From contig NZ_JAUMUL010000006.1 of the NCBI RefSeq assembly GCF_030530635.1, positions 14,800-78,799 of the forward strand: DNA of 64,000 bases. The letters run 5' to 3'. The position numbers were made by a program, and so were the translations under genes. The notes beneath the pieces are model-generated. The model did no database searches, was not told the DNA's origin, and was given only the letters and a program-made list of their open reading frames with translations. Source of the DNA: Actinomyces sp. Lineage in GTDB: Bacteria > Actinomycetota > Actinomycetes > Actinomycetales > Actinomycetaceae. How positions within the stretch are numbered: position 1 is the stretch's first letter; each line of letters starts with the position of its first letter. Positions 38,095 to 46,033 of this stretch are shown piece by piece.

Positions 38095-38182
38095 GCGCCC
38101 ATTTTGGCAGGGCCGCACGGTATTCGCAGCCGCGCGCCCTGCCTCGGCCTGCGTCTGCATCAGGATCTGGGAGGATGGATGG

Positions 38183-38584
38183 GTGTCATCGTCTGTGTGT
38201 GGGGCATTGCCCGAGCCCGAGCCTCTTGCGGGAGGAGAACTCGCGCTGGCCGTGGGGGAGCGCTACCTCGTGGGGGAGCGCCTGTACACGCTGACGCCGC
38301 GGCTGGCCGAAGCCGTGGCGCGTGCCCGCGAGGTGCTGATCGACGTTGCCGCGCACCGTGGGGTCATCACCTACGGTGAGCTCAGCGAGGCGATCGGTGG
38401 CACCGTCCTGCCTCGCCACATGGGCCCGCTGCTGCACATGCTCGGTCATGACTGCGCGGAACGCGGAGAGCCCAGCCTGCCGGCGCTGGTCATCAATCGT
38501 GCCAAGGGCGAGGTGGGCACGGACGACGACGCCTGGGCGGGCCCCGAGCGCAGCGTGTGCTGGGAGCACTGGGGCCGAGACTGA
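38183..38584 (+). CDS. Small protein of unknown function, winged-helix-like
   Basis: I do not recognise a named family for this 133-residue protein. The middle reads as helices with a GVITYGELSEAIGG turn near 72, then HMGPLLHMLGHDC and LPALVINRAKGEVG. That order resembles small DNA-binding domains whose motif YGELA-x-LG-x-L-x-ALVV recurs in stand-alone hypotheticals and near restriction or repair genes. The GTG at 38183 has GGGAGG eight bases upstream. It shares a 88-bp divergent promoter region with the S4-domain gene. Confidence 0.65.
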   Translation: MSSSVCGALPEPEPLAGGELALAVGERYLVGERLYTLTPRLAEAVARAREVLIDVAAHRGVITYGELSEAIGGTVLPRHMGPLLHMLGHDCAERGEPSLPALVINRAKGEVGTDDDAWAGPERSVCWEHWGRD

Positions 38585-38589
38585 CCGGG

Positions 38590-38610
38590 CCTGGGAGGGT
38601 AGTCTCCAGG
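38590..38610. terminator. Short hairpin between convergent genes
   Basis: CCTGGGAG and CTCCAGG can pair around a 6-base loop with one bulged G. It sits between the convergent ends of the gene at 38183 and the FGGY kinase and could serve both, but there is no T-run. Confidence 0.3.
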
Positions 38611-38643
38611 AAGGGTCACCGTGGCGGAGGTATTCCCGAGACT

Positions 38644-40230
38644 TCAAAGAACCCGGACGGCGGCCTCTTCCAACGGCAGAGCGGCAACGAAACGTTCGAG
38701 GTAGCGCGCGTACTCCGCGACCTGCGCGGGTGTGGGGACGATGGTGGTGACTTCCAGATCGGTGAAGATGCGCTGCTCCAGGTAGTCGGCCAACTGCGTT
38801 CCTTCACCCCACAGCAGGAAGCCGGCCAGCAGGGCCATGCCCCAGGCGCCGCCCTCGGCAGCGGCCTGTCCGACGGAAACCGGAGTGTCGAAGGCCGCGG
38901 CCAATACCCGCTGAGGAATTTCGGGTGTCTTGAAGATTCCGCCGTGGGCGAACATCGAATCGATCGGGACGTCCGCGCTCTGCTTGAGGATCTTCAGCCC
39001 GTAAGCCATTGAGGCGAAGGCGGCGAACAGATGGGCGCGCATCAGTCCGGACAGCGACAGCGTGCCCTCCGGGTGGCGCACGACCAGCGGTCGGCCCTCG
39101 GCCAGCCCCACCAGGTGTTCACCGGACAGGAAGTTGTATGACAGAACCCCGGCGTCGTCCATATTGCCCCCGGCGGCGGCGTCCAGGAGGATGTCGAATA
39201 TCGGGCCGCGCTGGATGGGCCGGCCGATGGCGTCGGCGAACTGAGAAAAGACCTCCACCCAGGCATTCAGATCCGAGGTGCAGTTGTTGGAGTGCGCCAT
39301 GGCCACCGGGGCTCCGCACGGGGTGGCCACCAGGTCGATCTGTTCGACCAGGCTGCGCAGGGGCCGCTCCAGCACAATCATGGCGAAGGCGCTAGTGCCG
39401 GCGGAAACATTGCCCGTGCGGGGGCGTACCGAGTTAGTGGCGACCATGCCGGTGCCGGCGTCACCCTCCGGCGGACACAGGGGCACTCCCGCCCGGAGTG
39501 TGCCGGTGGGATCAAGCAGGCGGGCGCCTTCAGGGGTGAGTTGGCCGGCACCGTGGCCGGCCACAGCGATCTCCGGCAGGATGTCGGCCAGATGCCACGG
39601 CACGTCGACCAGCCGGTCGTAGGAGGCCAGCATGTCGGCGTCGAAGGAGCGCCCGTCCGGGCCGATGGGAAACATGCCGGAGGCTTCGCCTACGCCCAGC
39701 ACGTGCTTCCCGGTGAGCCGGTGATGGACGTAGCCGGCCAGTGTGGTCAGGTGAGCGATGCGGTCCACGTGCTCCTCAGCACGGGTGATGGCATGGTGCA
39801 GGTGCGCGATGGACCAGCGCTGCGGGATGTTCAGCCCGAACAACTCAGACAGCTCGCGGGAGGAGCCCTGGGTGAAGGTGTTGCGCCAGGTCCGGAATGC
39901 CGTCAGCGGTTCACCGTTGGCGTCCAGGGGGAGGTATCCGTGCATCATGCCGGAGACGCCGATTGCCCCTACCTCGGAAAGCGGTGTGCCGTAGCGCTCC
40001 CGATATTGGCGGGCCAGTTGGGCGTACGCTGCCTGTAGACCGGCGACGATCGCGTCCATCGAGTAGGTCCAAACGCCGTCGACTAGCTCGTTCTCCCAGG
40101 TGAAGCCCCCGTCTGCCAGTACGGTGCCGGTGGGGTCAGTGAGTACGGCTTTGATACGGGTCGAGCCGAACTCAACGCCGAGGGCCGTGCGGGCCGGGTC
40201 GATGTTGGCAGGGGTCGTTGCTGCGGTCAT
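38644..40230 (-). CDS. FGGY-family carbohydrate kinase
   Basis: The 528-residue protein is an FGGY sugar kinase. The N-terminal ATPase strand is GVEFGSTRIKAVL near 19. GAIGVSGMMHGYLPLD near 92, GDAGTGMVATNS near 276, SAGTSAFAMIVLE near 293 and FAHGGIFKTPEI near 430 follow. Kinases with this FGSTRIKAV form act on ketopentoses such as L-ribulose or xylulose, but the substrate cannot be fixed from sequence. No isomerase or transporter is adjacent. A LacI-type palindrome lies in its upstream region, so sugar-responsive repression is likely. Confidence 0.85.
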   Translation of the reverse strand: MTAATTPANIDPARTALGVEFGSTRIKAVLTDPTGTVLADGGFTWENELVDGVWTYSMDAIVAGLQAAYAQLARQYRERYGTPLSEVGAIGVSGMMHGYLPLDANGEPLTAFRTWRNTFTQGSSRELSELFGLNIPQRWSIAHLHHAITRAEEHVDRIAHLTTLAGYVHHRLTGKHVLGVGEASGMFPIGPDGRSFDADMLASYDRLVDVPWHLADILPEIAVAGHGAGQLTPEGARLLDPTGTLRAGVPLCPPEGDAGTGMVATNSVRPRTGNVSAGTSAFAMIVLERPLRSLVEQIDLVATPCGAPVAMAHSNNCTSDLNAWVEVFSQFADAIGRPIQRGPIFDILLDAAAGGNMDDAGVLSYNFLSGEHLVGLAEGRPLVVRHPEGTLSLSGLMRAHLFAAFASMAYGLKILKQSADVPIDSMFAHGGIFKTPEIPQRVLAAAFDTPVSVGQAAAEGGAWGMALLAGFLLWGEGTQLADYLEQRIFTDLEVTTIVPTPAQVAEYARYLERFVAALPLEEAAVRVL

Positions 40231-40309
40231 GCGGCGCTCCGTTGCTGATTGGTGTGTTGCTGCCTTCCGGCCGGGTGCGACGTCGCGCCCGGGCGGTCCC
40301 ATGGGCGCC

Positions 40310-40558
40310 ATGATAGTGGGACCGGCCACTAATTGTGAACGTTCACTGTGGGAGACGGATCGTGGGCGGTGGGCCGGGTTTAACCTGCATGCCCCAGCGC
40401 CCGAGGTCGACTGGCTGTTCCTGGCCGATGCCGATGGCCTGACTGATGCGCGCCTGGGAGTGCTCGCGGATGCCCTCAACGCCGCCCTGCGGGAATGCGG
40501 CCTGCAGGGACCCGTGCACATCGTCGATCGGCGGGATGCGACGGAAGGTGCCGGGTGA
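40310..40558 (+). CDS. Possible small protein, doubtful
   Basis: An 82-residue frame has protein-like composition at its end (DARLGVLADALNAALRECGL). It runs through the LacI-type palindrome and has no ribosome site. It may be the end of a lost gene or not coding. No family recognised. Confidence 0.25.
   Translation: MIVGPATNCERSLWETDRGRWAGFNLHAPAPEVDWLFLADADGLTDARLGVLADALNAALRECGLQGPVHIVDRRDATEGAG
40335..40346. promoter_or_regulatory. LacI-type palindromic operator upstream of the FGGY kinase
   Basis: GTGAACGTTCAC is a perfect 12-bp palindrome with a central CG, set in TTGTGAACGTTCACTGT. This is the usual shape of a LacI-family operator. It is 105 bp from the kinase start on the minus strand. 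The regulator gene is not in the window. Confidence 0.6.
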
Positions 40559-40593
40559 CGATAAGGGACGGCCTCCCGGCAGCACTCGGATCG

Positions 40594-40613
40594 TGACACC
40601 AAACTGGTATCAT
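40594..40613 (+). promoter_or_regulatory. Operator and -10 of the toxin-antitoxin pair
   Basis: TGACACCA-AAC-TGGTATCA is an inverted repeat with one mismatch. Its right arm overlaps a -10 hexamer TATCAT (40608-40613). Six bases later is the GTG at 40620, so transcripts may be leaderless or nearly so. This suits autorepression by the antitoxin. Confidence 0.5.
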
Positions 40614-40619
40614 TATTGA

Positions 40620-40823
40620 GTGGCTATGACTCTGCGGCTGAACGAGCGCCAGGACCGACTCCTCAGAGAGCTGGCCGCGTCCCAGAACATCTCCAAGCAG
40701 GAGGCCGCCGCACGCGCGATTGTGGAGACGGCTGAGCGCCACCTGCATCAGGAACGGCTGGCCGAGCTTTCCGAGCAGACTCGGACCCGTTACGCCGATC
40801 TCCTGCGGAGGCTCGGTGAGTGA
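40620..40823 (+). CDS. Antitoxin of a Doc-type toxin-antitoxin pair
   Basis: The 67-residue protein opens with MTLRLNERQDRLLRELAASQNISKQEAAARAI, a ribbon-helix-helix DNA-binding domain. The second half is a charged helix (RHLHQERLAELSEQTRTRYADLLRRL) expected to cover the toxin. GTG start at 40620, or ATG at 40626. It overlaps the toxin gene by four bases (GTGA). It probably represses its own operon at the inverted repeat just upstream. RHH antitoxins paired with Doc are less usual than Phd-fold ones. Confidence 0.82.
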   Translation: MAMTLRLNERQDRLLRELAASQNISKQEAAARAIVETAERHLHQERLAELSEQTRTRYADLLRRLGE

Positions 40824-41191
40824 CGGTACGTTTCCTCGACTTGGAAGACCTACTTGCACTCGCCGCCGACCTCGGCGTACGGGAGGTGCGGGATCTGGGT
40901 TTGTTGGCCGCCGCGGCGCAGCGGCCAACAACCACTCTTTACGGACACGACGCATACCCGACTTTGGCGGCGAAGGCGGCCGTCCTCCTGGAATCGCTTG
41001 TTCGCAACCACGCGTTGGTCGATGGGAACAAACGGCTCGGGTGGCTCTGCATGGTCGTTTTCCTGGAACTCAACGGCGTGCAACTGGACGTCGATGATGA
41101 CGAGGCCTATGACCACGTGGTCGACGTTGCTGCGGGGCGAGTCGAGTGGCAGCAGATAGCAAGCTGGCTGAATGCGAATGGAGTGCCTTAA
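40820..41191 (+). CDS. doc: Doc-family (Fic fold) toxin
   Basis: The 123-residue protein is the length of Doc. The Fic-fold signature HALVDGNKRLGW near 65-76 matches HxFxDGNKR, with Leu in place of the usual Phe. YPTLAAKAAVLLESLVRNHALVDGNKR spans the two core helices. Doc toxins phosphorylate EF-Tu and stop translation, using the Fic fold in reverse to AMPylation. Coupled to the antitoxin by GTGA overlap. Whether it is active is not known. Confidence 0.85.
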   Translation: MTVRFLDLEDLLALAADLGVREVRDLGLLAAAAQRPTTTLYGHDAYPTLAAKAAVLLESLVRNHALVDGNKRLGWLCMVVFLELNGVQLDVDDDEAYDHVVDVAAGRVEWQQIASWLNANGVP

Positions 41192-41212
41192 CGGTTCAGC
41201 CCGGCAGTAGCG

Positions 41213-41731
41213 GTGGCCCGGGCCGGGGCGCGCAGGTCGGCCAACCGTGTCTTTGTCCCGGCTGGCGCGTACGGCCCGGTCCAGCAGCGTATTCATCTAG
41301 GCACGGGCAATGCTTCCGCGCCCACCCGCCAGGGCCGTACCGGAATGGCTGCCGGCGCGGTTGGCAAAGGTGAAGGCAAGGGTCGCATGCCCGAGTGCGT
41401 GCACGGTGAAGCCGTCGCCCGAAGGCGGATCTTGGTAGTGAGCCGCATCCAGAATCCCGTCGTCCAGCCGGTGCGCGCATGCAGGTCCGCGGCTCCCGCA
41501 CGCATCCGGGCGGCGATTCCCGGAGCCTCGGCGTCGGCGACGACGGCGCCGATTACCTCCCGGGTCTGGGTGCCGACGCCGGTAGCGCCGTCGACGCTCG
41601 CCCAGTGCCAACAGCCGCGTGCGATCTCATCCAGGGCTGCATCTTCGGCACCGGGAAACTCATGCGCTCCCGACGCGCCCGTGCCATGCTTGGCCACAGC
41701 GACCGTGTAGTCACCAAGCGAAGGAGCACTC
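41213..41731 (-). pseudogene. Decayed coding stretch on the minus strand, identity unknown
   Basis: No intact gene fits this 540-bp gap. On the minus strand a stretch near 41480-41650 reads like real coding, with strong GC at third codon positions (DEIARGCWHWASVDGATGVG). The likely continuation (DAAHYQDPPSGDGFTVHALG) is in another frame, which suggests a frameshift. I do not recognise the family. It ends near a start-like MNTLLDRAVRASRDK in the original frame. The alternative is non-coding GC-rich DNA with chance open frames. Confidence 0.3.
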
Positions 41732-44149
41732 GTGACCACTGAACCTACATCCCGCCCCGACTCGCCCACCGCCGTTGGCGACGTCGAGCCCCTGGTTACG
41801 CTCCATCCTCAGCCCGACGGCCCCACCCTGGGGGTCACCTCGGCTCCCGTGATCGAGGTCGACGGACACCTGTTCAAGGACCTGGCCCGTACCGGCGCGC
41901 TGCTGCCATACGAGGACTGGCGGCTGCCCGCCGCCGCGCGTGCCGCCGACCTCGCCTCCCGCCTGAGCCTGGAGGCGATCGCCGGCCTGATGCTCTACTC
42001 GCCCCACCAGCCCGTCCCCAACCCCGGAGTCGGCCCCTTCGCCGGCACCTACGGCGGCCGCCCCTACCCGGAGGCCGGCGTGCCCGCCTGGGCACTGACC
42101 GACCAGCAGCGCACCATGCTCACCGCCGACCACGTCCGCCACGTCCTCGCCTTCACCCTCCAGGATGCGGCTACCGCCGCCCGCTGGAACAACGCCATGC
42201 AGGCGCTCGCGGAGGCCGAGCCGCTGGGCGTGCCGGTCAATACCTCCACCGACCCGCGCAACGGCGCCGCCGACGCCTCCGGGGCCGAGTTCGCCACCTC
42301 TGCCGCCGACGTCTCCCGTTGGCCGGAGGGACTGGGCATGGCCGCCCTGTTCGATCCCGAGCGCGTGCGGCAGTACGCCGCGATCATCTCCCGCGAGTAC
42401 CGCGCCCTGGGCATCACCACCGCGCTCGGCCCCCAGATCGACATCGCCACCGACCCGCGCTGGATGCGGCTGCAGGACACCTGGGGGCCGCACTCCGGCC
42501 TGGTGGCGGACTACACCCGCGCCTACTGCGACGGCATGCAGACCACTCCCGTTGGTGGTGAGGGCGCCGCCTTCGGCCTTACAAGTACCCCGGCCGACGC
42601 CGACCTGCCGCCGGTAACCGCCGCCGTGGCCGATCCCGGCTGGGGCAGTGCGTCCGTTTCCGCGATGGTCAAGCACTGGCCCGGTGGCGGCACCGGCGAG
42701 GGCGGCCGCGACGCCCATTACGGCTTCGGCAAGTTCGCCGTCTACCCCGGCGGCAACGAGACCGAGCACCTGCGCGCCTTCGAGACCGCCTTCAACCTCG
42801 AGGGCCCCACCGGATCGGCCGGCGCCGTCATGCCCTACTACACGATCTCATGGCACTATCGGACTCCCGATGGACGGGTGCTCAACACGGACGCCGCCTC
42901 CGACTCGATGCCGCCGCGCGCCAACGCCTACAGCCGCGCCATCGTCCACGACATGCTGCGCGAGCGCCACGGCTTCGACGGGGTGGTGTGCACCGACTGG
43001 GGCATCACCGCCGACCCCGACCCGGAGATCAACCACTTCGGTCAGCGCTGTTATGGCGTGGAGGATCTGGATGTGGCTGCACGCCATCTGCTGGCCATCG
43101 ACAACGGAATCGACCAGTTCGGTGGCAACTGCGAGGCCGCTCCGATCATTGAGGCCTACCGCCGTCTTGCCGTGCGCGACGGCGAGGCGGCGGCCCGCGC
43201 CCGCTTCGAGGCCTCCGCGGCCCGCCTGCTGCGGGTCTTCTTCCGTGCGGGCCTGTTCGAGAACCCCTACCTGGATCCGGAGGAGTCCTCCGCCGTCGTC
43301 GGCTGTGAGGCCTTTGCCGCCGCTGCGCGCACCGCCCAGCGCGACAGCCTGGTACTGCTCAAGAATCGCCGCGCCGTAGTCGCTTCCGACGACGTCGCAG
43401 ACCATGCCGCGCCCGTCCTGCCGTTCGGGGCCCGCGTGCACCGCGTGTGGGTGCCCACTCGGCACCTGGAGGCCCAGCCAGGTTTCATGCGCGGGCAAGA
43501 GCCCGCGCGCGATATCGACCCCTTCGACGCCGCAGCCTGCCCTTACGAGCGCGTCACCGACCCGCGGGATGCCGACGCCGCCGTCGTCTTCATCGAGTCT
43601 CCCCTGTCCAACCCCTACTCGACGGTGGATCGTGACGCCGGCGGCAACGGCTATCTGCCGCTAACGCTCCAGTACCGGCCCTATACGGCCACCGCCGCCC
43701 GCGCCCGCTCGCTGGCGGCGGGCGACTTCCGCGAGACCGGCGACCGCGGCTACCGCGGCAAGACCAACCGGGCCGCCAACGAGAGCGACTTGGACGCGGT
43801 TCTCAGCGCCCGCGAGCTGATGGGGGATCGGCCTGTGGTAGTCGTGGTACGCCTGCACAACCCGCTTGTGCCCGCCGAGTTCGAGCCCCACGCCGACGCG
43901 ATCGTGGTCGACTTCGGGGTGCAGCAGGAGGCCGTGTGGGATCTGCTCGCCGGGGACTTCGAGCCCAGCGGCCTGCTGCCGGTCACGCTGCCGGCCTCCA
44001 TGGAGGCGGTGGAGCGGCACTGCGAGGACCTGCCTTTCGACTATGCGGCCTACACCGACGCCGCCGGCAACGCCTACGTCTTCGGTCATGGCCTGAGCTG
44101 GTCCGGGGTCATCGAGGACGATCGTACCCGCCGCTACCGGAGCCGGTAG
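41732..44149 (+). CDS. Glycoside hydrolase family 3 beta-glycosidase
   Basis: The 805-residue protein has GH3 layout. The N-terminal barrel has the nucleophile Asp in GFDGVVCTDWGITA near 418 and a KHWPGGGTGEGGRDAH segment near 310. The C-terminal domain has AQRDSLVLLKN near 533 and a GLLPVTLPASMEAVERH tail near 747. No signal peptide, so a cytoplasmic enzyme on imported oligosaccharides is likely. GTG start with AAGGAG upstream. No sugar transporter adjoins; the linkage cannot be inferred. Confidence 0.88.
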   Translation: MTTEPTSRPDSPTAVGDVEPLVTLHPQPDGPTLGVTSAPVIEVDGHLFKDLARTGALLPYEDWRLPAAARAADLASRLSLEAIAGLMLYSPHQPVPNPGVGPFAGTYGGRPYPEAGVPAWALTDQQRTMLTADHVRHVLAFTLQDAATAARWNNAMQALAEAEPLGVPVNTSTDPRNGAADASGAEFATSAADVSRWPEGLGMAALFDPERVRQYAAIISREYRALGITTALGPQIDIATDPRWMRLQDTWGPHSGLVADYTRAYCDGMQTTPVGGEGAAFGLTSTPADADLPPVTAAVADPGWGSASVSAMVKHWPGGGTGEGGRDAHYGFGKFAVYPGGNETEHLRAFETAFNLEGPTGSAGAVMPYYTISWHYRTPDGRVLNTDAASDSMPPRANAYSRAIVHDMLRERHGFDGVVCTDWGITADPDPEINHFGQRCYGVEDLDVAARHLLAIDNGIDQFGGNCEAAPIIEAYRRLAVRDGEAAARARFEASAARLLRVFFRAGLFENPYLDPEESSAVVGCEAFAAAARTAQRDSLVLLKNRRAVVASDDVADHAAPVLPFGARVHRVWVPTRHLEAQPGFMRGQEPARDIDPFDAAACPYERVTDPRDADAAVVFIESPLSNPYSTVDRDAGGNGYLPLTLQYRPYTATAARARSLAAGDFRETGDRGYRGKTNRAANESDLDAVLSARELMGDRPVVVVVRLHNPLVPAEFEPHADAIVVDFGVQQEAVWDLLAGDFEPSGLLPVTLPASMEAVERHCEDLPFDYAAYTDAAGNAYVFGHGLSWSGVIEDDRTRRYRSR

Positions 44150-44158
44150 GCTCCACCC

Positions 44159-45517
44159 ATGCTCCTCAACCGCATAGACCTGCGCGAGACCGACCTGTCC
44201 GCCCGTGAATTGGCTGCGGTCCTGCCGCGCGCCGACCAGGACGTCGCCGCGGCCCTGGAGGCCGTCTCCGGAACCATCGCCGACGTGCGGGACCGCGGCG
44301 CCGCGGCACTGCGCGATGCCGCCGAGCGATTCGACCGCGTGCGCCCACGCCACCTGCTTGTGCCCGCCGCCGCCCTGCGGGAGGCGCTCGAGCGGCTGGC
44401 CCCCGAGGTCCGCGAGGCACTGGAGCTGTCCATCGCCCACAACCGTGCCGGGCACACCGCCCAACTGCCCGCCGAACGCGAAACCGAGATCATCCCCGGG
44501 GGCCACGTCATCCAGCGCTGGATCCCCGTGCGCCGCGTCGGCCTGTATGCACCCGGCGGCCTGGCCGTATACCCCAGCTCCGTGGTGATGAACGCCGTTG
44601 CCGCACAGGTGGCCGGCGTGGAGCAGATCGCCCTGGCCTCCCCGCCGCAGGCGGAGTTCGACGGCCTGCCGCACCCCACCGTACTGGCGGCCTGCGCCCT
44701 GCTTGGCATAACCGAGGTCTACGCGGTCGGCGGCGCCCAGGCCATCGCCATGTTCGCCTACGGTGCCGATGCCGCCGACGACGTCGACCGCGCCGACTCC
44801 CTGGCCACAGGCGGTGACGGGCGCACCCTGTGCGAGCCGGTGGATGTTGTGGCCGGACCAGGAAACGTGTATGTCGCCGCCGCCAAACGCGCCGTACGCG
44901 GCGTCGTCGGTATCGACGCCGAGGCCGGGCCAACGGAGATCGCCATCATCGCCGATGCGGACGCCAACCCCGAGTATGTAGCCGCAGACCTGCTTTCGCA
45001 GGCCGAACACGACCCCAACGCCGGCTCCGTGCTCATCACCGACTCCCCACAGCTGGCCGATGCCGTGGATGCTGCATTGATACGGCGTCTGGAGGCCACC
45101 CGTCACCGTGAGCGCGCCCGTAAGGCGCTGACTGGGGCTCAGTCTGCGATCGTGCTGGTGCGTGACCTTGAGCAGGCCGTGTCGGTGGCCGAGGCCTACG
45201 CTGCCGAGCACTTGGAGATCCAGACCGTCGATGCCGCCGCGATTGCGCGTCGCATTCACAACGCCGGCGCCATTTTTGTGGGTCCCTACTCACCCGTGCC
45301 GTTGGGCGACTACCTGGCCGGCTCCAACCACGTACTGCCCACCGGTGGTACGGCCCGTTTCGCGGCCGGGCTGAACGTGATGGCCTACCTCAAACCCGTC
45401 CAGCTGATCGACTACGACGCCGACGCACTGGCAGCCATGACCGCGCCGTTGACGGTACTGGCCGAATCCGAGGATCTGCCGGCCCACGGTGAGGCCGTAC
45501 GTGCCCGACTGAACTAA
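44159..45517 (+). CDS. hisD: Histidinol dehydrogenase HisD
   Basis: The 452-residue NAD-dependent enzyme performs the last two oxidations of histidine synthesis. Motifs are YAPGGLAVYPSSVVMNAV near 126, AVGGAQAIAMFAYG near 188, DVVAGPGNVYVAAAKR near 226, DAEAGPTEIAIIAD near 253, DLLSQAEHDPNAGS near 277 and SNHVLPTGGTARF near 384, holding the Zn ligands and general-base pair. The other his genes of the window (hisC onward) start 11.5 kb downstream; in related actinomycetes hisC follows directly. Confidence 0.95.
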   Translation: MLLNRIDLRETDLSARELAAVLPRADQDVAAALEAVSGTIADVRDRGAAALRDAAERFDRVRPRHLLVPAAALREALERLAPEVREALELSIAHNRAGHTAQLPAERETEIIPGGHVIQRWIPVRRVGLYAPGGLAVYPSSVVMNAVAAQVAGVEQIALASPPQAEFDGLPHPTVLAACALLGITEVYAVGGAQAIAMFAYGADAADDVDRADSLATGGDGRTLCEPVDVVAGPGNVYVAAAKRAVRGVVGIDAEAGPTEIAIIADADANPEYVAADLLSQAEHDPNAGSVLITDSPQLADAVDAALIRRLEATRHRERARKALTGAQSAIVLVRDLEQAVSVAEAYAAEHLEIQTVDAAAIARRIHNAGAIFVGPYSPVPLGDYLAGSNHVLPTGGTARFAAGLNVMAYLKPVQLIDYDADALAAMTAPLTVLAESEDLPAHGEAVRARLN

Positions 45518-45760
45518 ATCAGGAGACGCTAAACAGGTTCTCGCCTGGCACATTCGAGAGTGCATTCAACTAGCAGGTTAGAACGAATTGTATCGGATGT
45601 GATCAATGTCAATGTTGTCAGAATGTGTTCGTGAAAGTATCTGCGCTTGATTGGTGCTACACTACGTTTCACATGCATCGCGCGGCACGGCTGATGCCCT
45701 GTGGCTCCGCCGCGGTCGTCAGCTGTGTGTGCCCTGATTCCCTGCCACTGACGGGTTGTC
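45518..45760 (+). promoter_or_regulatory. AT-rich leader of the exopolysaccharide operon
   Basis: Between 45555 and 45675 the DNA is distinctly AT-richer than its surroundings. TTGTCA (45615-45620) and TATCTG (45638-45643) are 17 bp apart and form a possible promoter. No terminator for hisD and no known riboswitch was recognised. Confidence 0.4.
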
Positions 45761-46033
45761 ATGTTCTATCCGCTGTTCTCAGTCGAGTTCCTGCCCGCGA
45801 ATAGTAGCTGCGGGCTCCATTGCGGCCTGGCCGCTCTCGCCCGGGTCCTGCTGGACCTCGCCGGATTCGGTTTTCTACTGATCGCGCTGGTGTTCGCGAT
45901 CCTCAACGCCTACGGTGTCGTGAGTGGCATGGTGGTCCGCCGCCGATCGGCGCGGCGGGTCCGGGCCGGCACGCCCATCGACGTTGTGGCGCAGCAGCCC
46001 TCGGAGCACGCATCTGGAACCGTGGCGGTATGA
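45761..46033 (+). CDS. Small single-helix membrane protein of the exopolysaccharide operon
   Basis: The 90-residue protein has one long hydrophobic helix near 24-57 (LARVLLDLAGFGFLLIALVF), then a basic segment VVRRRSARRVR and a hydrophilic tail. No family recognised. Its stop overlaps the ATG of the synthase by four bases. Small membrane partners of processive synthases are common (PgaD with PgaC), so it may be a synthase subunit; that is inference from position and topology. Confidence 0.65.
   Translation: MFYPLFSVEFLPANSSCGLHCGLAALARVLLDLAGFGFLLIALVFAILNAYGVVSGMVVRRRSARRVRAGTPIDVVAQQPSEHASGTVAV

Noticed and set aside
43661..45259. 532-codon open frame antisense to the GH3 gene and hisD
   Set aside because: Both sense genes have clear catalytic motifs; the antisense product is Gly/His/Val-rich with no family features.
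45518..45760. Cyclic di-GMP or other known riboswitch before the polysaccharide operon
   Set aside because: I looked for a GEMM-type core and found no matching conserved segments.
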